Source: an uncultured Collinsella sp. (GTDB lineage: Bacteria > Actinomycetota > Coriobacteriia > Coriobacteriales > Coriobacteriaceae). From it: 37,676 nt of DNA. The stretch lies in NCBI GenBank assembly GCA_900548495.1, contig URKT01000008.1, positions 1-37,676 on the forward strand, in the 5' to 3' direction. How positions within the stretch are numbered: the stretch's first letter is position 1; every line of letters starts with the position of its first letter. Shown one piece after another: positions 1-9,648 of this stretch. The position numbers were made by a program, and so were the translations under genes. Under the pieces are notes generated by a model that did no database searches, had not been told where the DNA came from, and was given only the letters and a program-made list of their open reading frames with translations.

Positions 1-1871
1 AGACTACCGCGGGCGTCAAGAGCCTGCTGCAGAGCGTTCAGGGCCAGGTGAGGGGCGCGCGCAAGGCGACGAGCGACGATAACTGGTTTAAGAACGTACC
101 GTGTGTGGTCTCGGACGTGTTCCAGGCGCTGTGGCGTGACAAGCCCGTGACGGCGCTTAAGGCCATGCTTGCCGTTGCCGAGGCGTTGCCCGATCGCGCT
201 CTAGGCGGCCTTGACGGCCAGGCCCGTCGCCAGGCAGAGACGGCTTTGCTGCGCCATGCCATCGACATCCTTATGAACGATGCTCGCGCGCTCGACGTGT
301 CGCAGGCCGCGACCGTGCCGGTTCTCGACGGCGTTCGAACCAAGGTGGACAAGCGCAGTACCGCCTACGATTACGAGACCTATGAGGTCGATCGCACACC
401 ACGAGCACAAGTGCGCTTCGCGTCGCTTGCCGATGCGTCGGTTCTTCGCCCTGGCAGCTACGATGCCGTGCTGTTTGCCGATGTCGACCTGGACAGCTAT
501 CCGCTTTCGCACGAAGAGGGCCCGCTTGCCACGTTGACAGCCGAGCTGCGCCGCGACGGCGTGTCTTTGGAGCCCGCTGCCCTGCTGCGCGTGCGCTTTG
601 GCCGTGCGATGCAGGCGGCGAGCGGTCCGGTCGCGCTCGCCCGTGTGACGCACGATCGCCAGGCACGCGAGTGCTACCCGGCAGCCGTATGGACCGAGCT
701 GTGGGCACATGCCGAGGCCGCTGGCGCTGCCAAGCCCATGCGCGTGGGCGAGGGCGATATCATCGCCGACTTTGATCCCGCGGCAGGTGAAGGCCTCAAG
801 CGCGAGCGCGTGACCTGTGAAGCCCCTCAGCATCTGAGTGCCGAGGCCGTGCCGTATTTGGTCCTGCGCCGTCGCGATGGCGAGGGTGAGGACGCGCCGC
901 TCGTGCCGCGTCTGACGTCCGCCTCGCAGATCGAGGCCTATTCGACCTGCCCGCTATGCTGGTTCGTCTCGTACCGCGTGAAGCCCCAGTCGATCGACGC
1001 GGGCTTTGGCAACATGGAAAAGGGCAACTTTGTCCACGACGTGCTGGAGCATCTGCATGCCCGTCTGCCCCAAGAGGGCATGGAGCGCGTGACGCCCGAG
1101 AATCTGCCGCGCGCACAGGAGCTGCTGCACGAGGTCTTTGACGAGACGTTGGCCGAGCACGCCGGCAAGCGCGGCACGGAGGGCCCGCTGGTGCCGCTCT
1201 CTGCGGTGGAGGAACGCCAGGTGGCCGAGATCTTGCCGCAGCTGGAGGGTGTGCTTGCCTACGAGTCCGAGGCACTTGCCCCCTTTGCCCCGCGCTACCT
1301 GGAGTTCGCCTTCAACGAGCTCAAGGTCGAGTATGCCGGTTGGCCGCTTGGCGGGCGCATCGACCGCGTGGACGTGGACGCCGAGAATCGTGCCGTGGTG
1401 ATCGACTACAAGCATCGCACGGGCGTTGAGGAGTTTAAGCTCGCCGACCCCACGGTGCGCGACGAGGAATCGGGCACGGCGCCCATCGACGATCCGCGCT
1501 GGTTGCCACCACATACCCAAACGCTCATCTACGCCCAGGCCATGCGCCGGGCGCTGGATTTGGACACCCGCGCGGCGCTCTACTTTTCGACCAAGGGCGG
1601 CAAGCCGGCGTTGCGCGGTGCCGCGAGCGCCGAGCTGCTCGAGGAAGAGCGCGGCGACGGTCGCATCCCGGGCCTTAAGAAAGGTTTCCCCGGCGAGGGT
1701 GGCAGCATGGACTTCGACGCCCTGCTCGATCGCGTTGAGGCCGGCATCGCCGAGCGCCTGCGCGAGCTCGAGGCAGGCAACGTTGCCGCCGTCGAACCGA
1801 CGTCGGCTCAGGCCGCGCATGCGCGCTGCTCGTATAACCACGAAGGAACGTTTGTAAGGAGGGACGTGTAG
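1..1871 (+). CDS. addB: AddB-like PD-(D/E)XK nuclease subunit, 5' end missing
   Basis: The frame is open from the window edge, so this is the C-terminal part of a longer protein; the GTG at 48 is internal. Inferred role: the AddB partner of an AddAB (RecBCD-type) helicase-nuclease that resects double-strand breaks. The C-terminal RecB-like nuclease domain is visible. A YSTCPLCW segment near 939-962 matches the first iron-sulfur cysteine region, GNFVHDVLEHLH follows, then GGRIDRVD near 1350, VIDYKH near 1400 as the catalytic D-x-K core, and QTLIYAQAM near 1520. Canonical AddB ends with C-x2-C-x5-C, but here the tail reads HARCSYNHEG with one cysteine, so the cluster looks incomplete. The stop lies 3 nt before the AddA-like start, whose Shine-Dalgarno GGAGGG is inside this gene, suggesting translational coupling. 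A RecB-family nuclease under another name is possible, but the pairing favours AddB. Confidence 0.8.
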   Translation, partial: TTAGVKSLLQSVQGQVRGARKATSDDNWFKNVPCVVSDVFQALWRDKPVTALKAMLAVAEALPDRALGGLDGQARRQAETALLRHAIDILMNDARALDVSQAATVPVLDGVRTKVDKRSTAYDYETYEVDRTPRAQVRFASLADASVLRPGSYDAVLFADVDLDSYPLSHEEGPLATLTAELRRDGVSLEPAALLRVRFGRAMQAASGPVALARVTHDRQARECYPAAVWTELWAHAEAAGAAKPMRVGEGDIIADFDPAAGEGLKRERVTCEAPQHLSAEAVPYLVLRRRDGEGEDAPLVPRLTSASQIEAYSTCPLCWFVSYRVKPQSIDAGFGNMEKGNFVHDVLEHLHARLPQEGMERVTPENLPRAQELLHEVFDETLAEHAGKRGTEGPLVPLSAVEERQVAEILPQLEGVLAYESEALAPFAPRYLEFAFNELKVEYAGWPLGGRIDRVDVDAENRAVVIDYKHRTGVEEFKLADPTVRDEESGTAPIDDPRWLPPHTQTLIYAQAMRRALDLDTRAALYFSTKGGKPALRGAASAELLEEERGDGRIPGLKKGFPGEGGSMDFDALLDRVEAGIAERLRELEAGNVAAVEPTSAQAAHARCSYNHEGTFVRRDV

Positions 1872-1874
1872 ACC

Positions 1875-4800
1875 ATGGATCTTTCGACTTTGATGCCGCA
1901 ACAGCTGCAGATTGTCAAAACGCTCGACCGTCCGCTGTTTGTCTCGGCGGGCGCCGGTTCGGGCAAGACCTTTACCCTCACGCGTCGCATCGTCTACGCG
2001 CTCTCGCCTGAATCCGGTCCGTTCGTTGAACATCTTGACCAGGTGCTCGCCATTACCTTTACCAAAGATGCCGCGGCCGAGATCCGTGACCGCGTGCGCC
2101 GTGCGCTTATCGACGAGGGCATGGACGAGGAAGCACTGACCGTCGACGACGCGTGGATCTCGACCATTCACGGCATGTGCTCGCGTATCCTGCGCGCGCA
2201 TGCGCTGGAGCTGGGCATCGACCCCGAGTTCACGGTGCTCACCGATACCGACGAGCTTATGGACCAGGCTGTTGAGCATGTGTTGGCCCGCGCGACGGCG
2301 CCCGATGCCGCCCCCGAGCTCGCGGCATCGCTCAAGGCCCTCTATGCCTGGTATCCCATGGCGGGCGAGGGCGGTTCCTTTGGCGCTGGCGCGACCATCA
2401 AGGGCCTGGTGCGCGACCTGCTGGAGCTGTCGAGCCAGTTGCCGGGCGGTATGGACGACGTGTGCGTGGCGCGCGGGCAGGCCGATACCTCGGCACTCGC
2501 CGATGCCTATCGCGCGGCGCTGGGCGCAAGCAAGGCCGCGACCGAGAAGGCGCAGATGGCACTCGACGCCATTGACGCGTTCGAGGCGAGCGGCAAGACC
2601 ATGGCCGATGCAGCGCGACTCATGATGTCGTGCACCATGCCGCGCGCGAGCAAGGCATTCCCTAAGGAGCAGGTCGAGCTGCTCAAGGCCGAGGCCGCCG
2701 ATGCGTTTATCAATATCGTGCTTGCCTGCGGTGGCCCGGCGCTCGATGCGCTGGTGGGCCTGGCCCGTTCCGTGGAGGCTGAGTATCGCGCGCTGAAGGC
2801 TGCCCAGTCCGCCCTCGATAATAACGACCTGCTGCGTATGGCCTACGAGGCCCTGCGCGATTACCCTGCCATCCGTGCTGCGTACGAGGGCCGCTTTAAG
2901 ATGGTCATGATCGATGAGTTTCAGGATACCGACCAGATGCAGGTCGATCTGATCCGTTACCTGACGGGTGCGGGGGAGCGCGCGCTGTGCACCGTGGGCG
3001 ATGCGCAGCAGTCCATCTATCGCTTCCGTGGCGCCGAGGTCGAGGTGTTCCGTCGTCAGGAGCGCAAGGTGGGCTCGTCTGCCGCGCCCGAGGCGGCTGC
3101 CGTGGCCGATGCCCCTGCCGGCGAACTCGTCAAACTCGTGCGCAACTTCCGCAGCCATGACGAGGTGCTGCGTTACGTGGCACGCGTCTTCGACGGCGAT
3201 GACGGCGGCCTGATGCAGGGCTTTTTGGATCTTGAGGCGAGCGACGGCCGCAAGGACACGCTGGTGGCGGACGCCTCGCGCCGCCAGGCCCTGTTTGTTG
3301 CCGGCGGCAGTATGCAGGAGCGCACACAGGCCAAGGCCCGCGCGATCGCCGAGCGCTTCCGCGCGCTTGCCGATGCCGGCCAGCCCCAGGGCGGCATGGT
3401 ACTGCTGCTGGGCCGCATGACCAACGCCGATGTCTACGCCCAGGCCTTCCGCGATCAGGGGCTCGACTGCGTCATCGCAGGCGGCTCGGTCTTTGCCCAG
3501 GCAGCCGAGGTGCAGACGGTGCGTGACCTGGTCTGCGCGCTCGCCAATCCGGCCGATACGGCGCAGGGCCTTATGCCGCTGCTCGCCTCGCCGATGTTTG
3601 CGCTCGGCGCCCAGGAGTTCCTGGCGCTGGCGACCAAGCTCGATGGCGAGACGGGGGAGACCTCGCGCCGGAATATCGACATGGGCATCATGAGCGATTC
3701 CGATGTGCCGGGCTTGCAGGGCTTGCCGCTTGTGACGCGTGCCCGCGAGGTGCTGCGCTACGCACTGCGTCGCGTGGGGCGTGATTCGTTCGCCGCTATC
3801 GCGCGCGACGCGGTCAATGCCTCCGGCTGGTTCGTGCGCCTGGCGCAGCGCGGCCCCGAGGGCAAGGCCATCGCCGCCAACGTGCTCAAGGCGCTCGACG
3901 CCGTGGCCGAGGAGGAGGCCGAGTTCGGCAACTCGCCGCGTTCCATCGCGCTGGCCTTCGACCGCTTCTTGGCGGGCAAGGAGGCCCCGGGTGCCCTCAA
4001 CGAGGAGGGCGACGGCGCGGTGCGCATCATGACGGTGCACGCATCCAAGGGCCTGGAATATCCGGTCGTGGCGGTCGCCGAGTGCTTTGGCGTGCGTAAG
4101 TCCTCGGGCGCGGCACAGATGGGTCGCGTCAAGGGTGGAGCGCAGGTCGTGGCACTGCCGGCACGCTTCGACGGCGTTAAGCTCGCCGACGGAACCTTTG
4201 TGAAGGGCGACGACGTTAAAAAGCAGTTTGAGCATGCGTTTAAGGGCAAGGGCGCGTCGCTATGGCTGCCGCCGGAGCTCATGGAGGACGTCTGCGCGAC
4301 GGGTTCTCCCGCCGAGGCATTTGCTCGCCTGCGCAACGACGACCTGCAGCTTTCGCTCGAGGAGCGGGCCCGCTTGCTCTATGTTGCCATGACGCGTGCG
4401 CGCGAGCTGGTGATTTTGGCGATGGATGCCGGCGTGAGCCGTGGCAAGGTGACGGCGCCGACCTTCGACGTCGAGACCGATCTGACCTACGACGTGCTGC
4501 GCCGTATTTTGCCGACCGACGCTCTGGACATGCCGCAGCTCGATGCCGACCGCCTGGTGTTCGACAACTCCCAGCCGAGCGACTACGAGTTCATTTCGCT
4601 CGCGAACTTTACCTTTGGCGAGCAGGCGTTTGAGGCCAACGCTTCGCTGGATGCCGAGGGCAGGCTTGTCCGCAGCGATGCGGAGCCGGAGGGCGCCGGC
4701 GCAGATGCCCGCGCCGCCGTTCCCGGTCCTGCCGACCCCGAGCCCGATGCGTTTGAGCTCGTGTATCCCCAGGCGGTGGGCGTGCGCATGGGCATCTGCC

Positions 4801-5507
4801 CGTATCCGGCGCGCGATTCGTACAGCTACTCGTCAATTGCCGCGGCGCTGCATGCCGAGTCCGAGGACCGTGCCGCTGAGGCACACGTGCCCATGGACGA
4901 GGCCGGCGATGATGCGGAGTCGGATGGTTCCGAGATGACGGATGCGGACGTTGCCGCCGTTGAGCCCGCCGGCAACCCCATGGCGCTGGGCTCGGCGTTC
5001 CATGCCGCCTGCCAGTGGCTGATCGAGATGGGTGCCGATGCGCTGCCCGCCGCGCGTGCTGATGCGCTGGCGCGCCTGTGGCGCCTGACGCCGGAGCAGC
5101 GCGAACGCTTCGACGTTGCTCTGGACCGCTGGCTCAAGTCGGCTGTTCGTGCCGACCTGCTCGCGTGGCCGTGCGTTCGCGCCGAGGTGCCGTTCTTTTC
5201 ACTGGGCTGCGAGGACGAGGACATCGCTCGCTACGGTGCCTATGCCGAAGGCGCCATCGACGCTTTGGCGACGAACCCGGCGGATTCGTCACGCGCGCTG
5301 GTCATTGACTACAAGACGGGCGGCACACCGGACGAGACGCCGGACCAGCTGCTCGAGAAGCACGCCCTGCAGGCGCGCGTCTACGCTGATGTTCTGCACA
5401 AGGCGGGCTTTGAGGCCGTGACCGTCAAGTTCGTCCGCGTGGAGCAGGCGGATCCAACCATCTTCGTCGAACCCGCCGAACCTCAAGTAGTCACCTACAA
5501 CCTCTAG
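1875..5507 (+). CDS. addA: AddA-like UvrD-family helicase/nuclease
   Basis: This 1210-residue protein has the full plan of AddA, the helicase-nuclease subunit that unwinds DNA ends and cuts one strand for RecA loading. Superfamily 1A motifs appear in order: Walker A AGAGSGKT (residues 25-32), motif Ia AITFTKDAAAEI, Walker B MIDEFQDTD (near nt 2907), GDAQQSIYRFRGA, NFRS, TVHASKGLEYPVV (near nt 4033) and YVAMTRARELV (near nt 4380). A C-terminal PD-(D/E)XK nuclease shows VIDYKTGG near nt 5300 followed by ALQARVYADVL. Length fits AddA (about 1200). The ATG at 1875 is preceded by GGAGGG within the end of the upstream nuclease gene. No terminator follows; a long palindrome lies just downstream. Confidence 0.9.
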   Translation: MDLSTLMPQQLQIVKTLDRPLFVSAGAGSGKTFTLTRRIVYALSPESGPFVEHLDQVLAITFTKDAAAEIRDRVRRALIDEGMDEEALTVDDAWISTIHGMCSRILRAHALELGIDPEFTVLTDTDELMDQAVEHVLARATAPDAAPELAASLKALYAWYPMAGEGGSFGAGATIKGLVRDLLELSSQLPGGMDDVCVARGQADTSALADAYRAALGASKAATEKAQMALDAIDAFEASGKTMADAARLMMSCTMPRASKAFPKEQVELLKAEAADAFINIVLACGGPALDALVGLARSVEAEYRALKAAQSALDNNDLLRMAYEALRDYPAIRAAYEGRFKMVMIDEFQDTDQMQVDLIRYLTGAGERALCTVGDAQQSIYRFRGAEVEVFRRQERKVGSSAAPEAAAVADAPAGELVKLVRNFRSHDEVLRYVARVFDGDDGGLMQGFLDLEASDGRKDTLVADASRRQALFVAGGSMQERTQAKARAIAERFRALADAGQPQGGMVLLLGRMTNADVYAQAFRDQGLDCVIAGGSVFAQAAEVQTVRDLVCALANPADTAQGLMPLLASPMFALGAQEFLALATKLDGETGETSRRNIDMGIMSDSDVPGLQGLPLVTRAREVLRYALRRVGRDSFAAIARDAVNASGWFVRLAQRGPEGKAIAANVLKALDAVAEEEAEFGNSPRSIALAFDRFLAGKEAPGALNEEGDGAVRIMTVHASKGLEYPVVAVAECFGVRKSSGAAQMGRVKGGAQVVALPARFDGVKLADGTFVKGDDVKKQFEHAFKGKGASLWLPPELMEDVCATGSPAEAFARLRNDDLQLSLEERARLLYVAMTRARELVILAMDAGVSRGKVTAPTFDVETDLTYDVLRRILPTDALDMPQLDADRLVFDNSQPSDYEFISLANFTFGEQAFEANASLDAEGRLVRSDAEPEGAGADARAAVPGPADPEPDAFELVYPQAVGVRMGICPYPARDSYSYSSIAAALHAESEDRAAEAHVPMDEAGDDAESDGSEMTDADVAAVEPAGNPMALGSAFHAACQWLIEMGADALPAARADALARLWRLTPEQRERFDVALDRWLKSAVRADLLAWPCVRAEVPFFSLGCEDEDIARYGAYAEGAIDALATNPADSSRALVIDYKTGGTPDETPDQLLEKHALQARVYADVLHKAGFEAVTVKFVRVEQADPTIFVEPAEPQVVTYNL

Positions 5508-5519
5508 CCCTCAGATAAC

Positions 5520-5582
5520 TTGCGGTGGAATACGGACTGTTTTGGCCAAAAAAGCCGCCAAACAGTCCGCATTTCACCGCAA
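5520..5582. repeat. Long imperfect palindrome between addA and dnaE
   Basis: Positions 5520-5544 pair with 5558-5582 over about 23 base pairs, with mismatches at 5532/5570 and 5543/5559 and one G-U pair. The apex holds a short GGC/GCC stem around an A-run. No T-run follows on the plus strand, so it is a poor plus-strand intrinsic terminator. It looks like a dispersed palindromic repeat or a structured RNA between two operons. Confidence 0.6.
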
Positions 5583-5637
5583 CTCAATAGGAGCCGTGTG
5601 GGTTTGGCTAGGTTCGGGTGCCGTCCGCGCCGTGCGG

Positions 5638-5643
5638 TAAAAT
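5638..5643 (+). promoter_or_regulatory. Probable -10 box for dnaE
   Basis: TAAAAT stands out in GC-rich sequence 40 nt before the dnaE start. No convincing -35 hexamer is visible at 16-18 nt, so the call rests on the -10 match and its location. Confidence 0.4.
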
Positions 5644-5682
5644 CGTTCAGTCAGAACACGAACCCGCATCGGAGCTCATCAC

Positions 5683-8600
5683 ATGGCATTCGTCCATCTG
5701 CACAACCACACTGTCTTCTCCATGCTCGACGGCGCAACCCGTATCCAGGATATGGTCAACCGTGCCGTTGAGCTTGGCATGCCCGCCGTGGCCATTACCG
5801 ACCACGGCTACATGTATGGCGTGCCCGACCTGGCGCTGGCCTGCGACGCCGTCAATCACAACACGCCCGAGTATAAAACCTGGAGCCACGACAAGGCCTT
5901 CTTGGAAAAGGACCGCCGCGACGAGCTGGTGGAACCCGATCCCGAGGAAAACCCGCGCGAGCATGCCCAGTATGTGAAAGACATGGCCATGTGGGACGAG
6001 AAGGGCAACATCGACGAGCTCAAGCCGCCCCTGGTCATCAAGCCCATCTTTGGCTGCGAGGTTTACTTTACGCCGGACGAGACACTCGCCCGCGACCATA
6101 AGCCCGAGCTTTACCACATGATCCTTCTGGCCAAGGACCAGGAGGGCTACGTCAACCTGATGCAGACAGTTTCCGAGGCCGCCGTGCAGGGCTTTTACTA
6201 CAAGCCGCGCGTGACGCTCGACAACCTGCGCCGCCACGCCAAGGGCATGATCTGCACCAGCGCGTGCATCGCGGGCATCATCCCCAAGTACATCGACCGC
6301 GGTGACATGGAGGGTGCCATCAAGTGGGCCGAGACCTTCCGCGATACCTTCGACCCCGGCGACTTTTATATCGAGATCCAGGAACACGGTATTACCACCG
6401 ATAACGGCCTGACCGACGAGCAGATGGACCGCACGCTCATCGATATCGCCAAGCAGGTGGGCGTCAAGGTCATCGCCACCAACGACTTCCACTACCTGCG
6501 CCGCGAGGACGCGCCCGTGCAGGACGTCATCATGTGCATTGGCATGAACGCCAAGGTCGACGACCCCAACCGCATGCGCATGACCGGCTCGGAGTTTTAC
6601 ATGAAGACCGAGGAGGAGATGCGGGCGATGTTCCCGTATTGCCCCGAGGCCTGCGACAACACGCTCGAGATCGCCGACAAGTGCTACGTCGAGCTGGACT
6701 GGGACTCCATCATCCTGCCGCGCTTCCCGTTGCTCGACCCCGGCGAGACGCACGAGAGCCAGTTTCGCCGCGAGTGCGAGAAGGGCCTGCGCCAGCACTA
6801 CGGCGACGACTGGGCCACGCGCGAGATCGGTGGCGTCAACATCAAAGAGCGCTTTGAGTACGAATACAAGGTCATCTGCGACAAGGGCTTTGCCGCCTAC
6901 TTTTTGATCGTTGCCGAGTACGTGCAATGGGCCAAGGACAACGGCATCGGCGTCGGTCCCGGCCGTGGCTCGGCCGCCGGCGCTATCGTCGCCTACGCCA
7001 TGAACATCACCGCGTTCGACCCGCTCGAGAATGGTCTAATGTTCGAGAGGTTCCTGTCCCCGCAGCGTACCGAGATGCCCGATATCGATATGGACTTCGA
7101 CGATGAGCGGCGCCTCGAGGTCGTGGAGCACGTTCGCCAGCTCTACGGCCCCGAGAAGGTCACCCACGTTATCACCTACTCGACCATCAAGGCCAAGCAG
7201 GCCATCAACGACGCCGCGCGCGTTCTGGATTACCCGGTCTACATGGGCCAGCGCCTGTCCAAGATGGTCTCGAGCGACCCCAAGGTCAAGCTCAAGCAGG
7301 TGCTCGACAAACAGCCCGGCAAAGAGGATCTGTTTAACCCCGATTTTGCCGAGGCATATAAAAAGGACGACGACGCCCGCCGCATCATCGACACGGCGCT
7401 CTCGATCGAGGGCCTCACCCGTGGCGAGGGCGTGCACGCGTGCGCCGTTCTGATCTGCCGCGATCCCGTCAACGAGCATGTGCCCACCAAGCTCGATACC
7501 AAGGGCGGCGTCGAGATTACCCAGTACGAGGGCCATACCGTTGCCGACATGGGCCTGCTCAAGATGGACTTCCTGGGCCTGCGTACGCTGACGGTTATCT
7601 CCAAGGCCAAGGCCAACATCAAAAAGAACTTCGGCATCGACATCAAAGAGGAAGAGATTCCCTTTGACGATCCCGAGATCTTTAAGCTCATGGGCTCTGG
7701 CCACACCGCCGGCGTCTTCCAGGTCGAGTCCGCCGGCATGACGGCCACGATCAAGAACATGAAGCCCACCGAGTACAAGCACGTCGTGGCATTGATCGCT
7801 CTGTACCGCCCGGGCCCGTTGGGCGCCGGCATGGTCTCGTCCTACATCAACCGTATGAACGGCAAGGAGCCGGCCGTCTCCTACGACGACCGTCTGGACG
7901 ACATCCTGGGCGAAACCTACGGCACCATGGTCTACCAGGAGCAGGTTATGCTCATCTCCGTTGAGATGTGCGGCTTCTCCAAGGGCGAATCGGACTCGCG
8001 TATTCGTAAGCCCGTGGCTAAGAAAAAGATTAAGCTGCTCACGTCGACGGTGCTCCACTGGGAGGATGGCTCGGACGAGACCACTTACGACCACTGGATG
8101 AATGGCGCTATCAAGAACAACTACACGCGCGAGGTCGCCCAGAAGATTTGGGACGATGTTCTCGAGTTCGCGTCTTACGCCTTCAACAAGTCGCACTCCG
8201 CCGGCTACGCCATCCTGGTTATGCAGACGGCGTGGCTCAAGGCGCATTATCCGCACGAGTACATGGCGGCCGTTCTGACGTCCTATACGGGCAAGACCGA
8301 CAAGATCGTGCACTACGTCTCGGCGTGCCGTCACGACGGCATTCCCGTGCTGTCGCCAGATGTCAACGAGTCCGGTACCGAGTTCACGGCTACCAAGGAG
8401 GGCGTGCGCTTTGGTCTGGCCGGCATTCGCGGCGTGGGCACCGGCGTGGCGCAGGCGATTATCGCAGAGCGCGAGGCGGGCGGCCCGTTTAAGACGCTGC
8501 ACGACTTTGTCGAGCGCGTGGACTCGAGCCAGGCCAACCGTCGCGTGATCGAATCGCTCATCAAGGCAGGCGCCTTCGACTCCACGGGGTATCCGCGCCG

Positions 8601-9486
8601 CCAGATGATGCACTTTGTGGACAAGAACAACCCCGAGAACATCATCGATGCCGCTGTGAAGCGCCAGAAGGATCGTGCGAGTGGCCAGACGTCGTTCTTC
8701 GATATGTTTGGCGACGTTGAGGGCTCGGGCTTTGAGGTGAGCGTGCCCGATCCGGATGGCCAGGAGTGGGACCGCCACCTTAAGCTGAGCCAGGAGAAGG
8801 AGGTTCTGGGCATCTATGTCTCGGACCACCCGTTGCGCCCGTTTGAGTATGCACTTAGCAAAGCGCGCGACTTCTCGTTCTCGCAGATCGACACCGGCTA
8901 CGAGGTGCAAAACCCCACGGGCGGCACCATCAACCAGGAGATTCCCGAGGGCAAGGCGCTGTGGTGGGCCGGCATGGTCTCGAGCGTGTCCAAGCGCGTG
9001 ACCAAAAACGGCGATCCCATGGGTATCGTGCAGCTCGAAGACATGGAAGGCGAGGCCACGGTCGTGGTGTTCCCCAAGACCTACAAGGAGGCCGAGGGGT
9101 ACCTGTACGGCGAGGTCGATCCCGAGACCGGCGCGCAGCTGTCCGATGCGTTTGTGCGCATTAAGGGCAAGCTCGAGCGCTCGGACCGCGGCGACCAGAT
9201 CATCGCGCAGGAGATCGTGCCGCTGGAGCTTAGCGAGGAGAAAAACAAGCCCAAGGTCTTTGAGGTCATGGTGCCCAACAGTCGATTTAGCCAGGGCAAT
9301 ATGGCGCGCCTGGCCACGGTGCTCACCACCAACCCGGGCGGCGACCGCGTGGAGATCTTTATTGAGCAAGTCGACGGGCGCGTGCTGCGTGCTGAGGTGC
9401 CGGCCAAGGTCAATGCACGCTCGATTCCGCTGCTGGCAGAGGCAAAGGCGATTGTGGGTAACCAAGGCAGAGTGACGGTAATTTAA
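5683..9486 (+). CDS. dnaE: DNA polymerase III subunit alpha
   Basis: Replicative polymerase of 1267 residues. The N-terminal PHP domain begins HLHNHTVFS and continues AITDHGYMYG; an insertion relative to E. coli lies around residues 65-110. The palm has GVGPGRGSAAG (near nt 6950), then PDIDMDFDD at residues 466-474 carrying two catalytic aspartates, with the third expected in KMDFLGL near residue 630. The fingers segment that usually reads LRRAMGKKK is IRKPVAKKKI here, followed by an insertion before FNKSHSAGYA. A helix-hairpin-helix (GIRGVGTGVA) and an OB fold (GMVSSVSKRVTKNGDPM) follow. GGAG precedes the ATG by about 8 nt. It appears monocistronic, between two palindromic repeats. Confidence 0.97.
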   Translation: MAFVHLHNHTVFSMLDGATRIQDMVNRAVELGMPAVAITDHGYMYGVPDLALACDAVNHNTPEYKTWSHDKAFLEKDRRDELVEPDPEENPREHAQYVKDMAMWDEKGNIDELKPPLVIKPIFGCEVYFTPDETLARDHKPELYHMILLAKDQEGYVNLMQTVSEAAVQGFYYKPRVTLDNLRRHAKGMICTSACIAGIIPKYIDRGDMEGAIKWAETFRDTFDPGDFYIEIQEHGITTDNGLTDEQMDRTLIDIAKQVGVKVIATNDFHYLRREDAPVQDVIMCIGMNAKVDDPNRMRMTGSEFYMKTEEEMRAMFPYCPEACDNTLEIADKCYVELDWDSIILPRFPLLDPGETHESQFRRECEKGLRQHYGDDWATREIGGVNIKERFEYEYKVICDKGFAAYFLIVAEYVQWAKDNGIGVGPGRGSAAGAIVAYAMNITAFDPLENGLMFERFLSPQRTEMPDIDMDFDDERRLEVVEHVRQLYGPEKVTHVITYSTIKAKQAINDAARVLDYPVYMGQRLSKMVSSDPKVKLKQVLDKQPGKEDLFNPDFAEAYKKDDDARRIIDTALSIEGLTRGEGVHACAVLICRDPVNEHVPTKLDTKGGVEITQYEGHTVADMGLLKMDFLGLRTLTVISKAKANIKKNFGIDIKEEEIPFDDPEIFKLMGSGHTAGVFQVESAGMTATIKNMKPTEYKHVVALIALYRPGPLGAGMVSSYINRMNGKEPAVSYDDRLDDILGETYGTMVYQEQVMLISVEMCGFSKGESDSRIRKPVAKKKIKLLTSTVLHWEDGSDETTYDHWMNGAIKNNYTREVAQKIWDDVLEFASYAFNKSHSAGYAILVMQTAWLKAHYPHEYMAAVLTSYTGKTDKIVHYVSACRHDGIPVLSPDVNESGTEFTATKEGVRFGLAGIRGVGTGVAQAIIAEREAGGPFKTLHDFVERVDSSQANRRVIESLIKAGAFDSTGYPRRQMMHFVDKNNPENIIDAAVKRQKDRASGQTSFFDMFGDVEGSGFEVSVPDPDGQEWDRHLKLSQEKEVLGIYVSDHPLRPFEYALSKARDFSFSQIDTGYEVQNPTGGTINQEIPEGKALWWAGMVSSVSKRVTKNGDPMGIVQLEDMEGEATVVVFPKTYKEAEGYLYGEVDPETGAQLSDAFVRIKGKLERSDRGDQIIAQEIVPLELSEEKNKPKVFEVMVPNSRFSQGNMARLATVLTTNPGGDRVEIFIEQVDGRVLRAEVPAKVNARSIPLLAEAKAIVGNQGRVTVI

Positions 9487-9499
9487 GGACGGCGTTGGC

Positions 9500-9628
9500 G
9501 GGGTAGCTAATTTGGGACGGGGCTATTTTAGCTACCCTTTGACTGACGGCGAATGAGTCGGGGTCGGAATGCATCTCAACCGACATATGGGGGTAGCTAA
9601 AATAGCCCCGTCCCAAATTAGCTACCCC
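9500..9628. repeat. REP-like pair: two 38-nt arms in perfect inverted orientation
   Basis: Positions 9500-9537 and 9591-9628 are exact reverse complements over 38 nt, separated by 53 nt. Each arm also folds on itself: GGGTAGCTAA at 9501-9510 pairs with TTAGCTACCC at 9528-9537, leaving an 18-nt loop rich in G. The feet carry GTAG, the tetranucleotide known from REP sequences used by REP-associated tyrosine transposases. The arrangement resembles a BIME (two REPs head to head). No transposase is in the window, so the class is inferred. The element ends 20 nt before the next start codon. Confidence 0.75.
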
Positions 9629-9648
9629 GGGTGAGATTGGAGGAAGTG

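Noticed and set aside
954..4235. Very long minus-strand open frames opposite addB/addA, dnaE and other genes
   Set aside because: These are GC-rich antisense shadows; their translations are Arg/His/Leu-rich without domain motifs, while the opposite strand encodes clear protein families.
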